64,000 bases of DNA from contig NC_090743.1 in NCBI RefSeq assembly GCF_036898095.1, positions 20,799,479-20,863,478 on the forward strand. The letters are read 5' to 3'. How positions within the stretch are numbered: position 1 is the first letter of the stretch; each line of letters begins with the position of its first letter. Positions 51,401 to 63,300 of the stretch are shown in pieces. The notes under the pieces were generated by a model that worked only from the letters and a program-made list of their open reading frames with translations, ran no database searches and had not been told where the DNA came from. The stretch is from Palaemon carinicauda (lineage: Eukaryota > Arthropoda > Malacostraca > Decapoda > Palaemonidae). The translations under genes and the position numbers were made by a program.

Positions 51401-54400
51401 GACCATCACCAGTCTACTTATGACGGCATAGAGCGTCGGCGTCAACAGCAAGCGAACGCTAGGCGTCCACTCGGCGACATTCGGCAGTTGACTCCTGACA
51501 CCAAGCATCGTTCCTTTGAACAGCGAGCGGATGCTAAGCGTCCACGTGACGACACACGGCAGTTAACCCTTGACGTCGAGCGTCAACCCATCCATAGCAT
51601 CACACATCAGTCAACCTCTGCCTCTCCTCTTCAGTTAGATACAATTATTGATCATGGCAAGCGGTCTCATTCAGACCTTGATCCTTCAGTTCAGGCTGCA
51701 GCAGTTGCTGCACTGCCAGAAGATGAACTTGAAGAGAATTCTGACGTGGACGAACCTTTAGAAGAAGTTTCTGAGAATGAAGAAGACAAACATTATCAAC
51801 ATGCTGTTGATCTTAGGAAATTTATGTTAATTCTCACAGACATTTTTCCTGAACATTTCACCCCTGTGGCCCCTCGTTCTCCTCCATCGGAATTTATTTT
51901 AGGTAAAGCAACTAAAGTGCCGGTTTATACTGGTACTTTCACGTTCTTCTAAACGAGCCTTGAAGTTAATGGGTTCCTGGATGGACTCAAAGAGAACTAT
52001 TGGCAAAACGGCCTTTGCTTTTCCTCCCGCAAGACTGGCCTCTAAATCCAGTGTTTGGTACAAGACTGGTGAAGTGCTGGGCTTGGGATTTCCTTCTTCT
52101 GCCCAGGGAGATTTCTCGTGTTTGGTGGATTCTTCTCGTCGTCTGGCCTTAAGGAAAAGAAAGGTATGGTGGTTAATGGCAGAGTTCGACCATTTACTTA
52201 AGGGTTTGTTCAGGGCCTTTGAGGTGCTAAATTATCTAGACTGGTGTTTGGGAGCCTTAAGCAAGAGGGTCTCCGAAATGAAGGGCACGGACACTAGTGG
52301 CCTTGTTCATTTGATGTCCTGCTTGGACAAAGGTGTGATGGATGGCTCTAATGAGTTGGCTGCCCTGTTCACAGCTGGAATAATTAAGAAGAGGGCCACT
52401 ATGTGTTCTTTTCTCTCGGCAGGAGTTTTGCCTTACCAGAAATCGGAGCTACTATTCGCTCCTTTGTCAGCTACCTTATTTCCACAAGAGTTGGTAGGGG
52501 AGGTTGCCACTGCTCTCACCCAGAAGGCCACGCATGATTTGGTGGCCAATACGGCCAGGAAAGTTTTACCTTCTGCTTTTTCATCTCGTAAACCTAAGGA
52601 AAGCTCTACTGGTGTATGACCTTCTCAGTCCTTTCGTGGTAAATCTTCCGGAAGGGGTTCTTTCAAACCATACGGGAGAAAACCTAGGAGCAGAGGAACC
52701 AAGACCGGCCGAGGTAGAGTCTGACTGCCCTAGCCTTCAGACAGCAGTAGGTGCCAGGCTGAATTACTTCTGGAAGGCCTGGGAGAGGAATGGAGCGGAT
52801 CCCTGGTCCGTCCAAGTGTTAAAGTAGGGTTACAAGATCCCATTCCTATCAATTCCTCCATTAGTCACAGATCCGGTGGATCTTTTGCCCAAATACAAGG
52901 AGGGTCCGAAGAAGCAAGCCATGCGGCTTCAGATGTCTCTATTATTAGAAAAACAAGCAATAGAGGAAGTGTAAGATGTAACATCTCCAGGGTTTTACAA
53001 CCGACTTTTCTTAGTTCCCAAGAGTTCGGGGGTGTGGAGACCGGTTCTGGACATAAGTGTTCTAAATGGTTACGTCCAGAACACGACGTTTATGATGGAG
53101 ACTCAGAAGACGGTTCTTGCGGCGGTAAGGAGGGGCGATTGGATGATCTCAATAGACCTCCAAAACGCCTATTTTCATATTCCAATACATCCCAGCTGCA
53201 GACGTTATCTGAGATTCATGGACGGAAACAAGGTCTTCCAATTCAGAGCTCTTTGTTTCGGGCTCAGCACGGCTCCTCTATTATTTACCAAGATCATGCT
53301 GAATGTAGCAAGCATGTTGCATTCGAGGGGAATCAGGGCCTCCCTGTACCTGGACGATTGGCTGATAAGAGCCTCCTCAGCCGATTGCTGTTTGAAGGAC
53401 CTAAGAATGACACTGGAATTAACCAAGGAACTGGGCCTCCTGGTGAGTTCGAAAAAATTGCAACGGACTCCATCCCAGGAGATTCTTTATTTGGGGATGG
53501 AGATTCACAGTCGGAGTTTTCGGGCTTTTCCGTCGCCTGTGAGGATTCAGTCAGCTCTCCAAAAAATCCAAGCTTTTCTGAAGAAGGAACTCAGTTCTGT
53601 AAGGGAATGGATGAGCCTTCTGGGGACACACTCATCATTAGAGAAGTTCGTGACTCTGGGGAGATTGCATTTGCGTCCCCTTCAGTTTCATCTCAATCGG
53701 CATTGGAAAAAAGGGGACAATCTCGACAGGGAAAGCGTTCCCATCACGGACTCCATCAAGTCTCATCTTCAGTGGTGGAACATCGAGTACAGACTGAAGG
53801 AAGGCTTGTCTTTACATCAGAAGAGCCCAGTCCTCGTGTTGTGTTCCGACGCCTCTAATTCGGGGTGGGGGGCAACACTGGGGAAGAAGGAGCTCTCGGG
53901 AGCGTGGACAGTGGAGCAAACAGCTCTCCACATAAACCAAAAGGAGCTTTTGGCAATACATCTGGCCCTCAAAGGCTTTGAAAAGCTTATCAGGGGCAAA
54001 GTAGTCCAAATCAATGCAGACAGCACTACAGCTCTGGCCTATATAACAAAGCAAGGCGGGACCCACTCATGGACTTTGTACGAGATAGCAAGACCTCTTC
54101 TCATATGGGCAGAGGAAAGAAAAGTGACACTTTTGACTCGGTTTATTCAGGGAGTCAATAATGTGAGTGCAGACAGACTCAGCAGGAGGGGTCAGATTCT
54201 CCCCACAGAATGGATTTTACACCGAGACGTCTGCTAAAGTCTGTGGCGTTTATGGGGTCATCCTCTCATGGATCTCTTTGCAACCACAAAGACAAAGAGA
54301 CTGGAGTGTTACTGCTCACCATTACCGGATCCCGAAGCCTTACACATAGACGCCTTTCTAATGAATTGGTCGTGCATGGAGGTTTATGCTTGCCTCCCCA

Positions 54401-57400
54401 TTCAAGATTCTCTACAAAGTGATACAGAAGTTCGTATCCCACGAAGAAACCAGGATGACACTGATAGCTCCGTTCTGGCCGTCAAGAAGCTGGTTTCCAG
54501 AGGTACTGGAATGGATGGTAGATTTCCCGAGAAGCCTTCCCTTAAGACCAGATCTTCTCAGACAACCTCACTTGGCTCGAAACCACCTAAACCTCCGAGC
54601 TCTACGTCTGACTGCCTTCAGACTATCAAAAAACTCGTTAGAGCTAGAGGATTTTTGAAGATGGCAGCCAAGGCTATTGCGAGAGCAAGGAGGTCTTCCA
54701 CCATCAAGGTGTATCAGTCCAAGTGGGAGTTGTTCAGAGAATGGTGTAGGGCTAACGCGATTTCTTCATCCAGTAGCTCTCTAACCCAGATAGCGGATTT
54801 CTTCCTAGACCTTAGAAATAAACATAACTTCTCGTCCTCTACAATTAAAGGTTACAGAAGTATGTTGGCGACGGTTTTTAGGCACAGGAACTTAGACCCC
54901 TCCAATAATAAGGATCTGCAGGACTTGTTCAAGTCTTTTGATACCATCAAGAAAAGACAATCAGCTCCTCTTGCCTGGAATTTGGATGTGGTGCTTAAAT
55001 TTCTCATGAGTGACAGGATTGAGCCTTTGCACTCTACTTCTTTTAAGGATTTAACCTTGAAAACTTTGTTTCTGGTTAGCCTAGCCACTGCTAAAAGAGT
55101 AAGTGAAGTACACGCTTTAAGCAGGAACATTGGTTTTTGGGATGGAAAAGCCATTTGTACCTTACAACTGGGGTTTTTGGCCAAGAATGAGAATCCTACC
55201 CGGCCATGGCCCAAATCTAGATCCCTAACCTTTATGATGTGGTGGGAGATGAGTTGGAGAAGGTGCTCTGTCCAGTAAGAGCATTACGGCTATATGTGGA
55301 CAGAACAAAGAATCTGAGAGGCGGCTCAGACGCTCTGTGGTGTGCAGTCCGAAAACCCTCACTGCCCATGTCAAAGAATGCCTTGTCATTTTTCATTAGA
55401 CTGTTAGTTCGCGAAGCTCACGCCCAGTGCGATGAGGCGGACCAGAGGCTTCTCAAAGTAAAGACACATGAAGTCAGAGCGGTAGCGACTTCAGTGCCTT
55501 TCAAACAGAATCGTTCTCTGCAAAGTTTGATGGATACGACCTCTTGGAGGAGTAAGTCAGTATTCGCATCTCATTATTTGAAACATGTTCAGACTCTTTA
55601 TGAGGACTGTTATACGTTGGGTCCATTCGTAGCAGCGAATGCGATAGTAGGCGAGTGATCTACCACTCCGTTCCCTTTTCCTAATACCCCTTTTCTATCT
55701 CTTGGAACTCGTAAAGTTATGGTTGTTTGTGGAGACTGGTCGTCAGTCTTCCGCAATCTTTTGTTTGGTCAGGTGGTCAATTTGTTCCTAGAGTGCGCCT
55801 GGAACAAGGGTATTAGTTGAGGTCCTGTCATGTTATGGGTGGTTGTACTGTTTGACAGTTCCTAGGGATCATCAGCCCCGAGTGGATCGCTGGATCTCCT
55901 AAGGATAGCGGACAAAATGAGGCAGAGTATCATTGCTGTCAGCTTCCTTATCAGGCGAGTTATTTATGTAATGCTCAAGTGAATTTCCAAATAGGTAGCT
56001 GTCTCTGACCTGCCACCAAAGGGTGTCAATCAGCCATTTTTATATAACCAGCGGGTAAGTTTTATATTTAAAAATGATATTTTCATAATAAAATAAACTT
56101 TTGAATATACTTACCCGCTGGTTATATAAGTTAAAAACCCGCCCTCCTCCCCTCTAAGAGACTATGAGGCATGGAAGATCTGAGGATTGTGGGTATACTG
56201 TAGTTCTACCTGTGGTACCGCGAGGCCGCTGGTGTACACCTGGCATATCTATGATAGCGGCGCAAGATTTTGAATTTTCTGCCAGGGCGTCAGGAGACTT
56301 TAGCCATTCTTATATAACCAGCGGGTAAGTATATTCAAAAATTTATTTTATTATGAAAATATCATTTTGAAGGCTTTACTCAATTTTGAAAAGATCCAGA
56401 CTGGAATTTTTTCTTGATCCAAACACCTGCTGGGTAAGATTTGTATCCTAGTATGTACTGTCACTGAGTAAGAACTGTCTTAGTGTTGTAATACGTAATT
56501 CACAGGACTTCTTGTTTGTCTTGATTTGGTTTAGATTCAATTCCATGTCAGATGAGATCCTTTTTTTTTTTATCACATAATCATATTAAGAATAGCGTGC
56601 TTATTATTTTGGTACATTTTAAAATTTTCCAATTACTGTATTCAACTCTCTTCAGGAAGCGGGGAATTAAAGTTCAGCTTAGTCAGCCATCCCTTGTTTA
56701 TAGATGTAAAAAATACTTTCACGAACTTTATGTATGTTTGCTAGGGAACTTAGCAAGCATATTAGTATTATATATTTATTTGTTCTCATAGATGATATTT
56801 GCACGTTGTTTTAGTAAGGTGGAGGATTTTACTTGTACATTATGTAGAAAGAAAATTTAGATATGTCTCATAGTTTAATACTACTCTACCATTCTCTGTA
56901 TTCTGAAAAGAAAAATTTTTATCGCCTGAGTTGATATTTGATAACGCTGTCAGTTAATGAAGTCGGATGAACTTTTTAGAATATCATTATAGTACATATA
57001 AAGATTTACTTAGATCACCAAGTCGCATGTCTGGACTCGTGCCTTGGTATACATCTATTAAGGATGAGACCCAAATCAGTCCCAAGGTAATGTTTTGACC
57101 ATATAAAATGATGGAAGCTTAGTATGAAAATCTTTGGTAAGTTGGTTAAATACTTAATGGAATGGCATACATTTTTTTTTTGTTTCAGCTGACCAGGAAA
57201 GTTTAGGCTTATATTTGTTGTACTTTTCTTCGTATTCCATTCATAGTGTGAAAGCTTGAACAAGCGCAGATGAGCAACCTTACTGTGCCATTTTTAATAA
57301 CGAGGCATTTCACTTTATGCCTCTAATGCCAGATGCATTTACTTTGAGTCTTTAGAAACATTTTTTTAGGCTCAAACAGTTGTATCATAGTATGGATAGG

Positions 57401-60228
57401 ATCACATCGTTCTGTAAGTTAGAACCAAAAGACAGATTTTCAAATAGCAATTCTTAGTAAATTAACAATATTAGCTGTATATCTGTTTATTTAGATAATA
57501 TCTAGGTTTATATTGGAACAGATATAAATGAATTCATGATGAGGTGTGACCTAGAATGTCTCTGAACTAAGATCTATTTCTCATGAGTTGTGCTCTTCTC
57601 ATATTTTACCAGTACACCCGCACAATAGAGGTTGATCAGTGGCCTCCAGTATTTTCCGTTCTAAGAAGCACTTTAAAATCAAAGCCTTTTTTGTAAAGAT
57701 AAAGCTTGACTTTGGGTATTAAGGACTGGTGAAACCAATCTGATGTCAGTGCTTTTGTTATCCATGTATTTTGGTTGTGCATCAAATGTACTGTTAGCAG
57801 GGTCTAATTTTTACCTTGGAGGGGCCTCGAGCTATGAAGCTGGTAGTATTTCGACACATTATACATGCTAGCCAATCTTTTTAGGCCTGGAATCCAGGGG
57901 GCTCTGACCTCCATAATAAAAGTCCATAATGGCATGCATTTCCAAAAATGGCCATTGACATTCATATTGAAAACTGTTTACATTACTAACCCCCTTCCTG
58001 GATGGTGGTCTGGAACGTCTCCTTCATGTACCATTCCGTGGCTGGTTTGTCAGCACAGGCAGCTTCTCCATGCAGGGACACAATCTTAAGACTGAACCTC
58101 CTTTGAAATTTATCAAACCATCCCTTGCTGCCATAGTCTTGATTCTGGGTCATTGTCACTGCCATCCATAAACTTGGTGCATCAAAGGATAGATTTCTTG
58201 TTACGAATTGGGAGGTTGTTGTATTTAGACATGGCTTACTGCATTAGAGAAAATGTTCCTGAATTGTGTGGTTGGTGTGAGGGCATTCTCTCTCCAAGAA
58301 TGCTATGTTCTTTCTTGGTGAGTGTTTAGTAACTAAAACTCACAGGTAATTTGATTCTGGTCAAGTTAGGAACTTAAAAATTTGGGTTCGTGATATTAAA
58401 AGTGACAGCTGCTGTAATTTCTGTAAGACACTTTCTTTGTGAATGGGATTGGCATCAGTCTGGTAGCATACTAAGACTGTGTTTGCCAAGCTCTATTTAA
58501 GATAAGCATGGTTTCATATACTGTATTAAGTTCCTGGTCCTGTGTAAGCAGCAGGTAATATTCTTATGTAAATTGTATTGAGTAAAGGCCTTAAAATTTG
58601 TATTGGTTTATAGTTCTTCAATGCTATTTATTATTTATTATATCTATATGAAATTGTGCTGTATCACGCAAATCTTTCCAGCTTTTCATGAGTACTGTTA
58701 AACTTCTTGTAATTTGTAGTGAACCTTGGCTAGTTGTTTAAGTATAGATTAGGGTATTGCATTTGATAAGTGTCTTTCTCTTACTTATCCTCTACTTCCT
58801 ACTGTGGGAAAGTGCCATATGAACTTCTGGTGAAATTCATAGAAATAAACAACTTTAATGATAAAATAGATAATTTCTATACGCACTTACGGTTCATATC
58901 GTACGCCCTCCCACCTCCCCCATAGATAAGTGATGTCAAGAGGTTGTTGCATACATTGCTATTTTGTATATTGAAATGACAATCCTCAAGTGTGTGTCTT
59001 AGCCATATGCCACCATATAGGGGCAACACCCGACTGGAGTTGAGACTATGGAAGAGAAAAGAAATGGGAAAATATTTTCATTGTTAAAGTAGGTATTGAC
59101 AATTAGCTTCAAATAAGAATCCATATGAACCTCAGGTGAGTATAGAAATAATTAGTCATATAAAAATTTCATTATTTCTATATCACATTCCTTTACAGTA
59201 TATTGCCTTTATAGACATATGGCTAGCCAGAAGTATTTTATTTTTAAGTGAAAACCATTATTAGAGAAAGTAGTTGGACAGCCAAGTAAGAAAAGTGTGG
59301 TTCAGAGAACTTTTAGGACCATCCATAGTGCCTCATTGGGCCTAAAAGAGGGATTCTGCTGATTTGGGAAATTGTGCAATATTATCTAATGTATATCAAC
59401 CTTTTTTCAGGGGTGGTTCCCTGCTACCACCTGGAAGTACTGTTCTAGTTGAAGGAGAAAGAGTAGGAACAGTATTGTATTTGGGTCACGAAAAATTAAT
59501 CACCAGTAATCAAAGCTTTGTGTCCCCCATCTCAGTCGATGCTATCTTATCTCATGAGGGATATTTGCGACCTGTTGGCTTGACTTTGAAGTTGTGGGCC
59601 CCAGGTGAGTACAGTGTGTTTTGAAATATGTTGTAAGTAATGACCATATAACTTGATCTGAATTAGTTTTAAATAGGAAAGAAATTGACAGGCTGATAAC
59701 TGTCACCATGAAAACATTTGTTTGGAAACTCATTTAAATGCAAACCACAGATTACTTAATGTTCTAGGAAAACCTTTTTAGATTGAAGTGAACAAATGGT
59801 GGATTATAGCCTGTTTTTCAGAAAGGTTTTAACGCTAATTATTGCTTCTCTTCTAGTTTACTAAAAGTACACAGCACTGCAAAGAAATTTTATCGCCTGC
59901 GAGTACTTAGGCCACTTTGTGTTACCAACATTTTAATAGAATTCTTTAAATGTTTTTTCAGCCCTTTCAACTTAGTGGTCTCTTAATTGGCTACATTCTC
60001 CACTTAATTGTCTTTTCTTCTCAAGATGAACCCTATTTACCAGTGTATTAGTGTTATCAAGACTATTAAGAATAAGGGCTTCCTTTATGTACAGTAGTCC
60101 CATCAATCTAAAACCAAGGTTTAGAAGGGGTCGAGATAGGGGTATCCCCTCACACAGTGTTGTCATGTTTCCACCTACACAACATCACTGAGGCACCAAA
60201 TTTGTATGTTGCATCATTAAGCATGAAA

Positions 60229-60311
<83 letters not shown>

Positions 60312-63300
60312 ATTATTTTGTCTTTGCTGTGCAGATACGAGCAGGTTACTAAGTTATTTTTGTGTCTGTGTCAACACAAAGTTAATAGTAGAATACAGTA
60401 TTGATTTTAATCCCTAAAAGTCCGAAATACAGAAACCTGATACTGTAATAGTTAATACATACTATACAGTACTTAGTGATTAATGGCATGGTAAATGAAA
60501 TTGGTACAGGTATTAAAAATTATTGTACATTGTGTGGTTATTATTTTTAGTTGTCAGGTTCATAGAAATAACAATTTCATTAAAATTGTCTCAAGTTCCC
60601 TAAGAATGATGTCTGACATTTGGCAAGGAAATAAAAAGCCATCAAGAGAAAGCTACGTTATAGGCAATTTATAAAAGAGAGAGATTTATGAGAGTATTAG
60701 GATACATGAAACAAATTTGATAGTAGGGAAAAGGATGGAATACTAACCATTTACAGTACACTAGTTCTACCCTACCCGGAATATGGGCACCAACCCGTAG
60801 GAGGATGTAGAAAGATAAACTTTGCTGGCAAGAGCCATAAAACTAACACCATTTTTGAGAATTGTCTTGGCCTGAACTATAGAAGATTTAATATCAATGA
60901 ATGGGTTGATAAACCTATTCAAGATACTCGAAAGGTATTGATAATAGATTCTATGGAAGTTTATTTATCATCAGCTATCAAAGTAGGGACCTTGGATGGA
61001 AACTTTGGATAAGCCACTGAGGTAATTTCTCATTATGAATATAGCATCATTTTGGAACAAACTACCAGATGAGGCTGTGAACAGTATCTGTACTGGTCAG
61101 TTCCTGATATATTAAGTGATTAACAAATCCATGATTTATTTGTTTTGATTTTTATCTTCCTGGGAATGCCATCCATGTAATTGTGTATTAATTATGTAAA
61201 GATAAATATTTCTGGTCTCAAGTTAGGACTGTATAAGTTTATTATAAGATGGCAATAATAATAGAAATCCTTAGTTTTTTTTTATTTAGTCAGAAGTGGT
61301 TTCCAGTATTTTTTTGTGATGCTCTTTAATCTCCTTAGTAATGTAGACTTTATACCACAATTTTCTTTTCCATTGAGGTCCTGATTCCTTTGCTTGTTTC
61401 AGTTGCACGAGTTTCAGCTTGAATCTTTAATTCAAATCAAATAATCTTAGTTGTTAGCTTTGGTAGGATATTTGTTTACCCATTTTTCCTCTTTTGCATC
61501 ATCTTGATTACTATACTGTTTTCTTAATTATATTAAGCCGACATTGTTATGAACAAGGGAATAGTCAAGCAATCTTTTAAGGTAATTTGATTTGATGTCA
61601 ATAAGAAAAACTGGTTTTTGCAACAAAATGCTAGTTTTATATGTAAATATTGATATGAATTAAGTAAAATTATAAAATAAATGATATACTATAGATAGTT
61701 TTAAGAAGTAATAGGCTCTTGAGATTATATATTCCTTTTTGGGATTCAAGTTCACGCACAGTGTGGTTTAGGCACTATATAATCAATATGGACCTAAATT
61801 TATTTTTTAATTGCATGCAGTTGCTATCATTTGTGAATAGATAGATATGTAACTAGAAAAAGGCTGTCATAGGAACAAGATGCCCATGCTGCACCTTGAT
61901 AAAAGATTGACTTTTTTGTGAATTTCTTTTGAATTTGTATGCAGTCTCTTTATTGTCCTAATTCTGTCTATAACAAGAAGGCTATGTACCTTTGAAGTGG
62001 ACTTTAAGAATGTTTTCTGGCTAAATTTGTCTGAAATGGAGCACCGAGTTAAGAAACAGTAAACAAAAAGTATCTAGCTACGAAACTCGATATTTCAACT
62101 TATGACTCCTAATCAAGTTTATTGTATCAGCTCACTCATTTATTTCCTGATGGCCTTACAACATTATCCTTGTGTTTTGTAACTTTAACATAGAAATTTT
62201 ATTCCTATTTTTTCTCGAGAATACTAGTTATTTTAGACATAGGCAAAACAACTCCTGTTTTTCAGCTGTTATCTGTAATCTTTTTGAGTATTGAGGGTAC
62301 ACTCGGGCACACTATTCTATCTTATTTCTCTTCCTCTTGTTTTGTTGAAGTTTTTATAGTTTATTTAGGAAATATTTATTTTGATGATGTTACTGTTCTT
62401 AAAATATTTTATTTTTCCTTTCCTCACTGGGCTATTTTCCCTTTTGGGGCCCCTGGGCTTATAGCATTCTGCTTTTCCAACTAGGGTTGTAGCTTAGCAA
62501 GTAATAATAATAATAATAAATGAAAATTTACTGTTCTGCCAATAAAAGTTTGCAAATTATTGTAATTAGCTTTATGGTACAGTATATACATATTCAATAA
62601 CTAACTGTTCTTTCTAGCTGTACAGTAACAGTATCGTATCTGCATATTTAATTTTTCTATTTATTAAGATTATCAAGAAATTATATTCAATTACTGGCTG
62701 TTCTTCCTGGTTGTACAGTAAGAGTATTGTAAATGCCTATTCAGTCTTTCTACTTATTTTATCATGAAAATACAGTATATTAGTAAAAATTTATTCTGCT
62801 ATTAGTTAATTGTTTTGCATACAGAATTAGGTAGTTTGTAGTAGGCCTATATAATGTTGGTTTTTAACATATTGTTTTGTGAAGATACAGTACTTTATAG
62901 TAATATTTTTTTTCAAGAATTAGTATGAAGTTTAGGTAGCTAATTTATGATCAAAAGTGAAATGGGATCAAAGTTGAATTTTAGTTATCTGATTCTCATT
63001 TATATTTTATTTTTCAGATTGTGGTGAGATATTTGTTCCTTTGAGTGCTGTCATATGTCAGTTGGATGAAAATTTGGACCTTCCTCGAAAAGAAAGTTGG
63101 TCTAGTTTTGAGTATGAATATGTTGATGAGGACAGTGATGAAGAATTACATACAAAGCCAGAAATTAATAGGTATAAGGAAGATAGAATTACCTCCGAAC
63201 TATGTGTTCAAAGTAATGAGCCATTGGATGTTTCTCCAAAAGTTAAAAACACTGCTATCAGAAATGAGGAGCCTCCGTATGACCCCTATATTAGTAGATC

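Larger units (their letters stand above)
49655..56363 (+). mobile_element. DIRS retrotransposon, element C (full-length, defective)
   Basis: Inverted terminal repeats at 49655-49818 and 56170-56363 share ~150 bp (TGGTTATATAAGAATGGCTA, GATATGCCAGGTGTACACCA, CTCGCGGTACCACAGGTAG on the left and as complement on the right). Between them are gag, RT/RNase H, tyrosine recombinase and an internal complementary region, the complete DIRS plan in 6.7 kb. No protease or DDE integrase. ORFs have only a few stops and frameshifts, so it is the youngest DIRS copy here. Sense within intron 6. Confidence 0.9.

Noticed and set aside
53034..53858. 274-codon ORF in the +3 frame
   Set aside because: Shadow of the DIRS C reverse transcriptase, which carries all catalytic motifs in the other frame.
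60157..60417. Ser-Leu repeat ORF
   Set aside because: Translation of the (CT)n microsatellite.
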